Below are positions 32,173 through 40,674 of a DNA stretch of 48,180 bases, piece after piece (the stretch's first letter is position 1; every line of letters starts with the position of its first letter). Made by a program: the position numbers and the translations under genes. This DNA comes from a virus: positions 1 through 48,180 of the IMG/VR virus record IMGVR_UViG_3300041405_000291; one strand, 5' to 3'. The notes below the pieces were generated by a model. The model had not been told where the DNA came from. It saw only the letters and a program-made list of their open reading frames with translations, and searched no databases.

Positions 32173-32517
32173 TCACCCCTGCCCGCCGCTGGTTGGCGGG
32201 GCTTCGCTGAGGCCCAATCGCTTGGCAGCCCATCGTTCGTACAACCCGATGGCAACGTCCGCGCCGGCCATTGCCGTCAAACAACCCAACGCACCAGCCG
32301 TCCACAGCGACATCCCGGCGGCAATCATCAACATCATCGCCGTCACCCCGCAGACAATGCAGGCACCCGACCGAAGTGCAAGCCTGCGCAACAACGCCCA
32401 GCCCCGCGCCCCATCCTTGTCCGCCCGCCACATCTCCCCCGATACGCCACCGACCAGAGCCAGGACGATCACTAACCAGATCGGCATTTCTGCCAGTGCT
32501 TGTTGCTCGCTTGTCAT
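32173..32517 (-). CDS. Holin
   Basis: 114 aa. MTSEQQALAEMPIWLVIVLA begins a first helix; further hydrophobic segments at GACIVCGVTAMMLMIAAGMS and AGALGCLTAMAGADVAIGLY give about three helices, with a charged C-terminus. GAGGTAGG precedes the ATG. It lies far from the endolysin, upstream of terminase, as in several Pseudomonas phages. Confidence 0.8.
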   Translation of the reverse strand: MTSEQQALAEMPIWLVIVLALVGGVSGEMWRADKDGARGWALLRRLALRSGACIVCGVTAMMLMIAAGMSLWTAGALGCLTAMAGADVAIGLYERWAAKRLGLSEAPPTSGGQG

Positions 32518-32535
32518 CGCCTACCTCATGAACGC

Positions 32536-32560
32536 AAAAACCCGGCGCAATGGCCGGGTT
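32536..32560 (-). terminator. Terminator upstream of the holin/late operon
   Basis: AACCCGGC/GCCGGGTT stem followed by TTTTTGC leftward. It stands between the Q-like gene and all late genes, the position of lambda tR'. Confidence 0.75.
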
Positions 32561-32613
32561 TGGTGGTGTGGTGCATGCCGCTCTCTGCGGTCGCACCTAT
32601 CGAAGATGACTAC

Positions 32614-32642
32614 TTTTTACAGGTCGATTCCGGTGGCAGCAA
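32614..32642 (-). promoter_or_regulatory. Candidate late promoter
   Basis: Leftward TTGCTG (32642-32637), 17-bp spacer, TAAAAA (32619-32614), about 55 bases before the terminator at 32560. Constitutive transcription stopping at that terminator until antitermination would match the lambda pR' model. Match to consensus is moderate. Confidence 0.35.
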
Positions 32643-32743
32643 CCCTGTTTTAATGCCACCCGGTGAATAAGTGGGTAACGCAGGGTGAACGCCTAGCGAA
32701 TGTCGGCGAATACACCACCACGGCATTCTGTTGTTTCTATGGT

Positions 32744-33020
32744 GTCCCATACGTCCCACTTCTCAGAATCGAAGTGGGACGCCTGAGAGCGCCTGAATTC
32801 GGGGCTTCGCCCCACTGTCCTACCTATCTTTCTTCTTTCTCGTGTAAAGGAAGAATTTTAAAGAACACGCGTTCGCGCGTAAGCGCGTAATGCTCGCCCG
32901 CTACGCTCACACGGGCGGGAGGCACTTCTAGGCGGGACGGTGGGACAGCCCAACAACGACAAGGCCCGCACCTGTCCCACTGCATCAAAACGCAGCGAGA
33001 CAAGACGGGCCAGTGGGACA
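32744..33020. other. GTGGGAC repeat field (candidate replication origin)
   Basis: A 528-base stretch (32518-33045) without a convincing gene holds five exact GTGGGAC/GTCCCAC copies (32753, 32774, 32940, 32974, 33013) plus near-copies at 32744, 32817 and 32932. Two form an 11-bp hairpin, CGTCCCACTTC-N8-GAAGTGGGACG (32752-32781). It lies just downstream of the VapE-type primase-helicase gene, where iterons recognised by such proteins are found in P4-like systems. The role as an origin is inference. Confidence 0.45.
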
Positions 33021-33045
33021 ACAACAGCCGGACGAATGCTTGGAG

Positions 33046-33405
33046 TCACGCAGCCAGCCCCATCATCACGCCGAAGATCTGCAGGTGCGCCTCATGCAAA
33101 CGCTGATAGTACGTATCGCGGCCACAACCGCAGTGGGCATACCGCAGGCGCATATCCACATCGAGCGTGCAGTAATGCTCACGCACCACCGTTACCAGCT
33201 CTGGCGCGAGGTGCTTGGTCACAATCAGCTCAATGTCCAACGAACTCTCCAGCGGCGCCCGGAAAGCACGCCGCCCCCTGATCAGTTGCCCGTTGCTCTC
33301 CATCATCATGGCAACCATGTTTCCCCCTGCCAGCCCTCCTTTTGAATGTTCCGAGTGCAGCTCCTGCGCCCACAACCGAAGCAGCGAATCGATCTCCTTA
33401 ATCAA
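33046..33405 (-). CDS. Q-like antiterminator or late regulator
   Basis: 119 aa from a TTG start with GAGGAG upstream; overlaps the primase stop. The C-terminal part (VVREHYCTLDVDMRLRYAHC...YYQRLHEAHLQI) has the sigma-like helix-turn-helix pattern of Q/RinA/ArpU-type late regulators. It is the last gene before the terminator and late operon. Assigned by pattern and place; an alternative is a small unrelated DNA-binding protein. Confidence 0.5.
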   Translation of the reverse strand: MIKEIDSLLRLWAQELHSEHSKGGLAGGNMVAMMMESNGQLIRGRRAFRAPLESSLDIELIVTKHLAPELVTVVREHYCTLDVDMRLRYAHCGCGRDTYYQRLHEAHLQIFGVMMGLAA

Positions 33406-35614
33406 AGCAAGGCTCCTCTAACTCCACTCGCTGCAACGCCGAAGCACCGCCCCACCCTGCCGGCTTCTTGTATGCCCAAGGCCGCTGGCCGCTCTTTGCC
33501 AACGCCGGCAACCGAACACGCCGCCAGCCCAACCGATGCATGATCGCGCCGACGCGCATCTGCTCCGGTTTGCCCCAATGCCCGAAGTCCAACTTCAACG
33601 CACTGGTGAGCACGTCGCTACCGGTGGTGGTCTCGCCGATCTGCGACTCCTCGAGCCAGGTCAAAATCGGACCTTCCCATTCATCCACAACGAAACGCTC
33701 GTCCTGCTCTTCGCCGAACATCGCCGCTTCATCCAGCGTCACCCACCAGAGGTCGCCCGCGTCGTAGCAGAACACTGCCTCCGCCCATAGCTGATCGCGC
33801 ATCGAGCGCAACAACTCCAGATCCACCTTCGTACACCCGACCGGCCAGTAACGCCGGTTGCCGGTGGCGTCCTTCAGGTACTCGTCTTGGTTGGTCGTAC
33901 CCACGAACACACACTGGCGTGGCACGTCCATTGTTCTGCGGCCGTAGCTCTCGCGGTAAGTGTCGGTGGACGCCGAAAAGAACTGCTTGGCCTTCGTACT
34001 CTCAGCCTTGTTGAAGCTGTCCAGCTCGCCCAGCTCGACGATCCACTTGCCCCGGATCGCCTGAAAGCCGTCCTTGTCGCCCAGCGCAAACGGCGTGTCC
34101 ATGAACCACTCGCCGCCGAGAATGCTCATCGCCGTCGACTTACCGGCGCCCTGCGCACCTTCCAGAATCATCACCGAGTCAGCCTTGCAACCCGGCTTCA
34201 TCACCCGCGCCACGGCCGACAACATCCAGCGCTTGCCGACCTTTGCCGAATAATCTGTCGCCTTCACGCCCATGACGTCGGTAAGCCAACTTTCAAGCCG
34301 AGGCACCTGATCCCACTGCAGCTTGCGCAGGTACTGGCGTACTGGATGAAACGCATGGTCATGCGCAACCACACTCACCGCCTCGATCACATGCGAAGCC
34401 TTGACCCGCAAGTTGTACTGCTGCGCGAGCCACTTCATCACTCGCACATCATCAATGTCCGCCCAATCACCCGTGCCGCCGCCATACGGCGCCGCTCGTA
34501 GCTTGACGATCTTCGAGCTGAACGCGCTGTAGCTGATCACACCGGCCCAACGCTCATCGTTGGCCAGGATCAACTCGACGTTCTGCATGTGCGCAATCAG
34601 CGCGCCGCTTTCGCTGCGTGCCAGCAGATCCTTCCAACCACCCGCAGCCGGCGGCTTGACGACCGCCAACACTTGACGGCGCACCGCCTCCAAACCTTCA
34701 GCAACATGCAGATCGTTGAAGTCGGTCCACTTGGCTTCTCGCTCGCCAGAAAAGATCGGCGCGACCACCTGGCCGCCGACAATCAGCGCTGCGTTGTTTG
34801 CCTTCTCTTCACCGGGGTTCCACGCCTCGCCATTCGGCTTCGTTGTCTTCCAGTCATCGTCCCGGCAGATGATCAGCGGGCAACCGGCGAAACGCTCGCG
34901 CATGGCCTTGCAAACCACCAGCAAATTGCCCGCATCAAACGCAACGGCCACAGTCAGAGACGTGGCCATATGCAGGCTTGCGCCGGTAGCGTAACCCTCA
35001 CACACCAGCACCGGCTCGCCCGGATCCGGGTGCGGCCCGATCAGATGGAAAGCACCCTCTTTGGACATGCCGTAAGGCCAATAGGATTTGTCCCGCCCGG
35101 TGTCCTCTTGCTTGGTCGGGAACACCACCTGCAGGCCGACAATCTCGTCCCGCACATTGCTCATCGGTACCAGGAAGGCGCCAGTGCGCGGCGCATACCG
35201 AACGCCGAAGCCGACAATCTGCTTGCGATCCAGATAGTCGCTACGGCCCTTCTCCGGCATGCGCTTGAACATACCGGCCGCTCGATTGGCCGCGCGACGT
35301 GCAGCGTTGGCCGAGATCTCAGCCGCGCGGCGTTTGGCCTCCTCCTGTCGAGCGCGCATAACTTCGCGTTCTTCAGGCGACATCCGCCCAGCCTTGACCT
35401 TGATCTTCTGAGACTCGCCCGAACGCCAGTCACCGAACGCACCGAAGATCAGCGTCTCGCCTTTCTGCGTGTGCTGCTCGTGAACGACATACCAACCGTT
35501 CTTTTCCTTGCCCTTGTCTTGCATCGTTTTGCAGCGGGTCAGCTTGCCGAAAACCAATGGCTGCGCAGGCTCAAGACCGTAATCCGCGAATTGCCCTAAT
35601 ACCTCATCGAGCAT
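33398..35614 (-). CDS. Toprim/VapE primase-helicase
   Basis: 738 aa. N-terminal zinc-less primase-like region (residues ~1-130), a Toprim segment (EPVLVCEGYATGASLHMATS, with LIICRDDD further on), and a C-terminal virulence-associated-E/SF3-type helicase with Walker A GAQGAGKST and the FVGTTNQDEYLKD and NRRYWPV motifs. It would prime and unwind phage DNA at replication. Start overlaps the TraR/DksA-type gene by 11 nt, indicating coupling. Confidence 0.88.
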   Translation of the reverse strand: MLDEVLGQFADYGLEPAQPLVFGKLTRCKTMQDKGKEKNGWYVVHEQHTQKGETLIFGAFGDWRSGESQKIKVKAGRMSPEEREVMRARQEEAKRRAAEISANAARRAANRAAGMFKRMPEKGRSDYLDRKQIVGFGVRYAPRTGAFLVPMSNVRDEIVGLQVVFPTKQEDTGRDKSYWPYGMSKEGAFHLIGPHPDPGEPVLVCEGYATGASLHMATSLTVAVAFDAGNLLVVCKAMRERFAGCPLIICRDDDWKTTKPNGEAWNPGEEKANNAALIVGGQVVAPIFSGEREAKWTDFNDLHVAEGLEAVRRQVLAVVKPPAAGGWKDLLARSESGALIAHMQNVELILANDERWAGVISYSAFSSKIVKLRAAPYGGGTGDWADIDDVRVMKWLAQQYNLRVKASHVIEAVSVVAHDHAFHPVRQYLRKLQWDQVPRLESWLTDVMGVKATDYSAKVGKRWMLSAVARVMKPGCKADSVMILEGAQGAGKSTAMSILGGEWFMDTPFALGDKDGFQAIRGKWIVELGELDSFNKAESTKAKQFFSASTDTYRESYGRRTMDVPRQCVFVGTTNQDEYLKDATGNRRYWPVGCTKVDLELLRSMRDQLWAEAVFCYDAGDLWWVTLDEAAMFGEEQDERFVVDEWEGPILTWLEESQIGETTTGSDVLTSALKLDFGHWGKPEQMRVGAIMHRLGWRRVRLPALAKSGQRPWAYKKPAGWGGASALQRVELEEPCFD

Positions 35615-35834
35615 GGCGCGCCCCTTTCAACTCTGCGAGGGATAGGCAATCCACGCACTGCGTACAACCGGGCTGCGCCAAACGGCGAGCCTCAGGAATT
35701 GGGCCATCACAGGCCTCACAGAACAGAAACGAATGCGCCGCCAAGGCGGGCTTGGCGGCGAGGAGACGTGCAGCCAGCGCCTGATCAATGCGCTCCTGCA
35801 CTAGGTCATTAGCGAAGTCGACGATATCAACCAC
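35604..35834 (-). CDS. TraR/DksA-type zinc finger protein
   Basis: 76 aa from GTG 35834, overlapping the CII stop by 8 nt. C4 zinc finger: FLFCEACDGPIPEARR and CTQCVDC. These small phage proteins bind the RNA polymerase secondary channel as DksA does. N-terminal helix VDFANDLVQERIDQALAARL fits the family. Confidence 0.8.
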   Translation of the reverse strand: MVDIVDFANDLVQERIDQALAARLLAAKPALAAHSFLFCEACDGPIPEARRLAQPGCTQCVDCLSLAELKGARHAR

Positions 35835-36345
35835 GATCAGTACCCCGCGTCGTCTGATTGACGTAGGTGGCGCGGTTGAACAATCCCAACAGCCCTTGAA
35901 TCCCACGGAACACCTGCAGGCGAATCGCGGCCAGTTCCTCATCGGAAACAACCCCGTCGCCAATGCTCTTGGCCCAGGTATCCGCCAGATCCGCAACCTG
36001 CCGGAAGTACTCGGCAATACCGGTGGTCAACGTCTCCGGCATGTCGTTGGTGTATGCCTCAGCCAGCTCCTGCCAAGTCGTGTCACCCACCAACGCATGC
36101 ACCGCATCCAGAATGCGGCGATCCTTGGTCAGCTCCAGAATCTCGCCGAACTCTTGAATGTTCACCGTGTGGCTGGGGTGGGTTGGGGACAGCTTGTGCT
36201 GCAGCGTGGTCGCATTTCGGCCGGTGGTGGCGGCGATGGCTGCGGCGCCGCCGGGGTAGTCCCGAGCGGCATGGTAAAGCGCGAGATCGAGCGGCAAAAC
36301 TTCCCGCTGCGCCCGCTCAACAGAACTCAGAGCGATACGGCTCAT
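35827..36345 (-). CDS. CII-type phage regulatory protein
   Basis: 172 aa. DLALYHAARDYPGGAAAIAA then TTLQHKLSPTHPSHTVNIQE match the CII (CP76-like) family of P2-like and Pseudomonas phages. AAGGA precedes the ATG. First large gene of the leftward early operon. Confidence 0.75.
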   Translation of the reverse strand: MSRIALSSVERAQREVLPLDLALYHAARDYPGGAAAIAATTGRNATTLQHKLSPTHPSHTVNIQEFGEILELTKDRRILDAVHALVGDTTWQELAEAYTNDMPETLTTGIAEYFRQVADLADTWAKSIGDGVVSDEELAAIRLQVFRGIQGLLGLFNRATYVNQTTRGTDRG

Positions 36346-36676
36346 GGCATTAATCCTTGTAAGTTGCCAGTGCCGCGCGACATGCAGTGGTGATACATTT
36401 GCCGCGTGGCTTGAAAGGGCCCAAACGCCGGCTAGATCTTCGGGATCGATACCGGCACCGTGCCGGGGCGAGCAATCCGTTGCTCACCCCTGGCGCAACA
36501 GCTGCCAAATCTGTGGTGGAAGAGGCAGCAACACCAAGGCTTCCGAGCCTTGGAAAAGCGCGATAAAGAGCGGTGGTTGCATGTGGTGTGCCCGCCTTTC
36601 TCTATCGCAACCCGACAGCGCTGAGGTGGTGCGTGCCGGGAGGAACTGGGCGGCCCTTGGGTCGCCTTTTTTCTGA
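36346..36676. other. Spacer in the leftward early operon
   Basis: About 330 bases between CII and Cro. Apart from a possible 32-residue ORF (36484-36582) and short GC-rich inverted repeats around 36444-36490, nothing is recognised. Confidence 0.4.
36484..36582 (-). CDS. Possible 32-aa peptide
   Basis: MQPPLFIALFQGSEALVLLP and a PPQIWQLLRQG end; hydrophobic, with an AAAGGCGGG stretch about 10 nt upstream. Between cro and cII. Too short to judge; may be chance. Confidence 0.25.
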   Translation of the reverse strand: MQPPLFIALFQGSEALVLLPLPPQIWQLLRQG

Positions 36677-36937
36677 CTACGCTGCAGCTTTTTGTGGAGC
36701 CGAAGCGTTCAACAGCCAAGCCGCTTGGAATGCGTTGCCTTTCTGCTTCGCGGCAGTCGCTAACAGCTCGGCGTACTTGGTTTCACCTGTGTAGTCCGTT
36801 CGCGGCAGGCATGCCGCCTGACGCCATTTGTTCAGTGCCTGGTAGCTTCTATTGCATACCTTCGCAGCGGCCCCGATGCCGCCTACGGCTTCAAAAGCAA
36901 ACGCAATTGCGCTCGGAAAATCTGCGGGGTCCAACAT
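36677..36937 (-). CDS. Cro-like repressor
   Basis: 86 aa; GGAGG 6 nt before ATG 36937. FAFEAVGGIGAAAKVCNRSY QALNKWRQAACLP is a YdaS/Cro-like helix-turn-helix. Divergent from cI across shared operators, as in lambda. Ala/Gln-rich tail. Confidence 0.8.
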   Translation of the reverse strand: MLDPADFPSAIAFAFEAVGGIGAAAKVCNRSYQALNKWRQAACLPRTDYTGETKYAELLATAAKQKGNAFQAAWLLNASAPQKAAA

Positions 36938-36951
36938 GACAACCTCCATTT

Positions 36952-37025
36952 ATCAACTTGCGGTTGATGTTATAGCTCAACTGACTATTGCGCAACCTTT
37001 ATGAGACTCTCAACTCATGGTTGAT
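36952..37025. promoter_or_regulatory. cI-cro operator region with three 17-bp dyads
   Basis: ATCAACTTGCGGTTGAT (36952-36968) and CTCAACTCATGGTTGAT (37009-37025, over the cI start codon) share the dyad TCAAC-N5-GTTGA; a half-conserved site lies at 36976-36992. The leftward cro promoter has -10 TATAAC (36974-36969). Overlap of a site with the cI ATG fits autoregulation and a leaderless or very short-leader cI mRNA. Confidence 0.65.
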
Positions 37026-37748
37026 AAAAATTCTCTCCGCGCAGCTTTCAGCGAGCGCCTACACGAAGCTCTCAACGATGCCGGCGTACGTGCCCGTGGT
37101 CGTGGAGTGGATATTCATCGTCAGTTGAAAAGCGTAGGGGTTGATAAAACGACCCAGGCCATCAGCAAATGGCTGAATGGCGAAGCGATGGCTGAGGCGG
37201 ATAGCATGTCGGCCCTCTGCTCATGGCTTGGTGTCAGGCGGGAATGGCTTGAGTATGGGGTTCTCCCGAAAGAGCAGACTGGCCATAGCAACGTTCGCGT
37301 TTTAGCCCCTAGTGACTTGAGCAACGTCAGTGAAATCAATCAGCGCTTTGGCAAAGTCCCATTGATCTCTTGGGTTCAGGCCGGGGCTTGGTGCGAGGCG
37401 ATCTCAAACATAGAGAATTATGATAGTGACTCTTGGTTGTCGTGCCCGGTTCCGATTAGCAACCATGGCTATGCCTTGAAGGTTCTCGGTGACTCAATGA
37501 CTAATCCAGGACCTGGGCGCAGCTACCCAACAGGATGTATTATTTTTGTCGATCCTGAAGCTGAAACAAAGACAGGGGATCGAGTAATTGCCAGAGTGCC
37601 CCGCACAAATGAAGCAACCTTCAAAATATTAGTAGAGGACGCTGGCCGACAATTTCTAAGACCCATCAATCCGCAATATCCAATCATTGACATTACGGAG
37701 GAGACACATATTTGCGGCAAAGTCGTTGGCTCATTCATCCCAGAATAA
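37017..37748 (+). CDS. CI-like repressor (S24 self-cleaving)
   Basis: 243 aa. N-terminal helix-turn-helix (RQLKSVGVDKTTQAISKWLN region), linker, and S24/LexA-type domain with catalytic Ser in LGDSMTNPG and Lys region in VIARVPRTNEATFKIL. Maintains lysogeny and should be cleaved on RecA activation. Sites for it are proposed at 36952-37025 and 39830-39867. Converges with the Septu genes. Confidence 0.88.
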   Translation: MVDKNSLRAAFSERLHEALNDAGVRARGRGVDIHRQLKSVGVDKTTQAISKWLNGEAMAEADSMSALCSWLGVRREWLEYGVLPKEQTGHSNVRVLAPSDLSNVSEINQRFGKVPLISWVQAGAWCEAISNIENYDSDSWLSCPVPISNHGYALKVLGDSMTNPGPGRSYPTGCIIFVDPEAETKTGDRVIARVPRTNEATFKILVEDAGRQFLRPINPQYPIIDITEETHICGKVVGSFIPE

Positions 37749-37765
37749 AAGCTTATTTAAATCAG

Positions 37766-38509
37766 TCACATCATATTTATCATTATTTTAGCTTCGCGAT
37801 ATATTTTGGAGCGCCCTAAAAACCATGAGGCGAAGCCGGAATACTTTTCACTTTCTCGTGCAAGCATCTCAATCCTATCGATCGCCTCACGTATAGAGCG
37901 CAGTCTGTTAGCTTTTTTCTTCAATGTATTTACGCTGTGATAATTCGCGACAGCTTGTTTTAGGGATAGTTCGAAATCGTGGAGACTCACATGAATTTTC
38001 GAACGAGGCTCCCATAACCGCAGAGTATTGAGCCCGCAAACCTCTATAGTTAGCTCGGCAACATCATACGTTGGCCCCGGCCAGCTCTTTACATTCAACC
38101 CTTCGTAATAAAAATAATGAGCAGGATCTAAATCATAAGGATTGACTATAGGCTCTTTACCTGTATCGTGATCGTCTTTATTCCCATTGCAACGCCTACA
38201 CGCTGGCAATAAATTTAACCATTCAAAGGTTTGGTCTGGATAAATTGATTTTGGTTTAAAATGTTCAACCTCAACATTCCCACCCTCTGACGGAATGCAT
38301 TCGCAGAACGTACATTTCCCATTGGAAGAACGAGTAAGTTCTGACTTGACATCCTTGTGCCGGTAAGGAGCTATTAACAGCTCCTTTTCTTTTTCCGGAA
38401 TATTCTTATAAGAACCATGAACATCAATCGCCTCTTTCAGCTTCCGAGTCAACTCGACTTTATTATTTTTCAAATATTCTGGCTCAGTTCCTCTATTAAG
38501 CTTAATCAT
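37766..38509 (-). CDS. ptuB: Septu HNH endonuclease PtuB
   Basis: 247 aa. HNH fold with zinc knuckles: CTFC (Cys66, Cys69), EHFKPKS (Glu82-His83), WLNLLPACRRCNGNK (Asn99, Cys104, Cys107, Lys111). This is the PtuB/TIGR02646-type arrangement. ATG at 38509 overlaps the ptuA stop, so the two are translationally coupled. With PtuA it forms the Septu defence system, an ATPase-nuclease complex that attacks phage nucleic acids on infection. No reverse transcriptase is nearby, so it is Septu rather than retron Ec78. Confidence 0.85.
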   Translation of the reverse strand: MIKLNRGTEPEYLKNNKVELTRKLKEAIDVHGSYKNIPEKEKELLIAPYRHKDVKSELTRSSNGKCTFCECIPSEGGNVEVEHFKPKSIYPDQTFEWLNLLPACRRCNGNKDDHDTGKEPIVNPYDLDPAHYFYYEGLNVKSWPGPTYDVAELTIEVCGLNTLRLWEPRSKIHVSLHDFELSLKQAVANYHSVNTLKKKANRLRSIREAIDRIEMLARESEKYSGFASWFLGRSKIYREAKIMINMM

Positions 38510-39740
38510 CCTTAAGAGCCACCAGAGATGCAAGTTTAGCCTTTAGCACGATCACTATAGTATCGCTTGGATGTGCTACTCTCTCTAGGCTAGCGATAGC
38601 CTCCTCCAACGCTCCCAGGTCTCTCTCTTCTGCCTTAGAAATAGCCGCACCAATTAGACGTTGATAATCCTTATTTTCTAAGCTTTTAACATCCATAACA
38701 TCGGTCAGAATCTGATCAGTTGACCATCCTGAATATAATTGATCAGATGACGTTATTTCGCCGCCCACTGCGTTTGCAGGCATGATTAGTACTTCATTCT
38801 CTTTAGCAGACGCAAGCAAGTGGGGCGAATGCGTTGTAACAATAAATTGCAGCTTAGGAAAAAGTTTTAACAACCCATCGCGCAACGTAAATTGCCACTC
38901 AGGATGAAGATGCAGATCCAGCTCATCGATCAATACCGTTCCACTTGCAGTAGCCGCCAAACGGTTTGACTGACTAGTTGTTTCCACCCATTCAAATATC
39001 ATCACAATTATGGTAAAAACCGCTTGAAACCCAGAAGAAAGTTCTTCTAAATAACACCGTCTCCCATAGATAGAAAATATTGGCTCTAGATCTCGACCGA
39101 TCTCAATAAACTTAAAATCGCTACCATCAGGACCAATGTATTGAAGCGCATCTGTAAACCTAGAAAAATTTTCTCGCTCTACAGCCGCCCAATCCTTGTC
39201 AATAATAAAATACCTATTAACGAGCCATTGCTTAATATCTCCTGCCCATTCGCCATGCAAAGACTTTACGCTGTTTTTCCGGTAGGTCTTAATAGCATCT
39301 TCAACAGGTAACTCCCTTGCCACACCCTCTATCAACTTATACCTAATACTCCGATTTGCACCAATAAATAAAGGCGAAAGTGACTCGGCGCGATCCTCGT
39401 ACGTTTTAATGTACTGCCGCCCCTCTTCAACGGAAACCCCTTGATTTCCTATTTTAAAACTGCCTTTTCGATATCCGCCACTTAAAGAGTTCTTTCCCAA
39501 ACCGATTCTTAATTTGTCGTCCCCATCCACCATATCTATCCACATGACAGATTGTTCACTAACTGTCGAATATCCGACGCCAGACACGTCAAAACAGTGA
39601 GCTATGCACACCAAGACTGAAGTTTTTCCACAACCATTAGGTCCAGCGATGAAATTAAAGCTCGGGCCAAACTCAATATTAAGAGTTTCAAACTTCCTGA
39701 CATTTTCTACGTGAAGCTTTTCTAAATATCTGACTGACAT
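38502..39740 (-). CDS. ptuA: Septu ATPase PtuA
   Basis: 412 aa SMC/ABC-like ATPase: Walker A AGPNGCGKTS (32-41), ABC-type signature ELSSGFQ (233-239), Walker B VLIDELDLHLHP (269-280), and switch His in TTHSPH. AAGGA lies before ATG 39740. AT-richer than the phage backbone, consistent with acquisition as a cassette. It lies between cI and the early promoter, divergent from the latter. Confidence 0.88.
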   Translation of the reverse strand: MSVRYLEKLHVENVRKFETLNIEFGPSFNFIAGPNGCGKTSVLVCIAHCFDVSGVGYSTVSEQSVMWIDMVDGDDKLRIGLGKNSLSGGYRKGSFKIGNQGVSVEEGRQYIKTYEDRAESLSPLFIGANRSIRYKLIEGVARELPVEDAIKTYRKNSVKSLHGEWAGDIKQWLVNRYFIIDKDWAAVERENFSRFTDALQYIGPDGSDFKFIEIGRDLEPIFSIYGRRCYLEELSSGFQAVFTIIVMIFEWVETTSQSNRLAATASGTVLIDELDLHLHPEWQFTLRDGLLKLFPKLQFIVTTHSPHLLASAKENEVLIMPANAVGGEITSSDQLYSGWSTDQILTDVMDVKSLENKDYQRLIGAAISKAEERDLGALEEAIASLERVAHPSDTIVIVLKAKLASLVALKDD

Positions 39741-39829
39741 TGCTGTTCCTTGCAAGCTGGATGCATCGATAGCCAATAATGATTGTTCACAAGGCAGAAA
39801 GCCACTGCCATAAGGAGCCCAACAGAAAC

Positions 39830-39870
39830 ATCAACCAGCAGTTGACAGTTATCAATTTTCGGTTGATATT
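39830..39870 (+). promoter_or_regulatory. CI-controlled rightward early promoter
   Basis: -35 TTGACA (39842-39847), 17-bp spacer, -10 GATATT (39865-39870). Two dyads of the CI operator type overlap it: ATCAACCAGCAGTTGAC (39830-39846) and ATCAATTTTCGGTTGAT (39851-39867), centres 21 bp apart on one face of the helix. Drives the operon 39901-44032. Confidence 0.75.
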
Positions 39871-39900
39871 CACTAGACTCTTCCACCACAGAGCAGAGAA

Positions 39901-40077
39901 ATGAATATCAAGACATCAGTGCATGCACATCCAGCAGCAGTAGACCCCCGGGTAATTTTTGAGATTCGCCGTCGAGCCCGCGAATGCGGCTGCACGTTTG
40001 TTGCAACCAAACGGAAGATGACAGCAGGCACCACTCCTGCCCCAGTCAATCCGAACGGCGGAGGGCACGCAGCATGA
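39901..40077 (+). CDS. Hypothetical protein, 58 aa
   Basis: First gene behind the early promoter. MNIKTSVHAHPAAVDPRVIF, then basic EIRRRARECGCTFVATKRKM. Ends by ATGA overlap with the next gene, so coupled. No family recognised. Confidence 0.6.
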   Translation: MNIKTSVHAHPAAVDPRVIFEIRRRARECGCTFVATKRKMTAGTTPAPVNPNGGGHAA

Positions 40078-40664
40078 TCAAGTACAAAATCGACAACCGC
40101 ACCCTGCAGCTGCTCAATGCTCAGGTCAACTTGACCGAGACTTTCAACCACGTCCTACGGACCGCGCCTAGGCGCGAGTGCTTGGCGTTTCGCCTCAAGG
40201 TTGAACGTGGCATCACGGAAAGCACCTTCGTCGTGGAGCTGGGCAGCGAGCGCCACACGCTGACCCTGCCGAACGAAAAGAAGATGCATCTAAAGCTGGC
40301 GGACTTCATCGAAGAGATCGCCAACGGCCCGTTCGATGCGAGCAATACCAGCGACCTGCTGCACCGTCCCCACGCCAGCCGCGAATACGGCCGCTTTGAG
40401 GTATCGGATAAGCAGCGGGTGTTCGAGCTGGTACGCACCGGCGGCGTACTGAGCCTCGACATGGGCTTCGAATACCCACTCCAGGTTGCGCTGCACCGCA
40501 CTCAATCACGCTCAGGCGTCACCACCATCCTGAGCATCGGTAACAAAAGCCCGCACACCCGGTGCTTCACCGTGTACGGCAGCGATGCAGATATCTACGT
40601 CAAGGTAAGCGAGTCCATCAATCATCTTGCTGCTGCGGCCACCCCAGCCGCGCACGCGGCATGA
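40074..40664 (+). CDS. Hypothetical early protein, 196 aa
   Basis: ATG at 40074 overlaps the preceding stop. MIKYKIDNRTLQLLNAQVNL; mixed alpha/beta; ends in an Ala-rich tail (AAAATPAAHAA). Found in an operon of early functions. Family not recognised. Confidence 0.65.
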   Translation: MIKYKIDNRTLQLLNAQVNLTETFNHVLRTAPRRECLAFRLKVERGITESTFVVELGSERHTLTLPNEKKMHLKLADFIEEIANGPFDASNTSDLLHRPHASREYGRFEVSDKQRVFELVRTGGVLSLDMGFEYPLQVALHRTQSRSGVTTILSIGNKSPHTRCFTVYGSDADIYVKVSESINHLAAAATPAAHAA

Positions 40665-40674
40665 GGGGCGCACC

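Noticed and set aside
32663-32890. Rightward 75-codon frame in the repeat field
   Set aside because: Composition follows the GTGGGAC repeats and lacks a good start signal.
34589-35599. Rightward frame over the primase-helicase gene
   Set aside because: Antisense shadow with no independent support.
37766-39740. Retron of the Ec78 type
   Set aside because: PtuA and PtuB are present but no reverse transcriptase or msr/msd-like region lies nearby.
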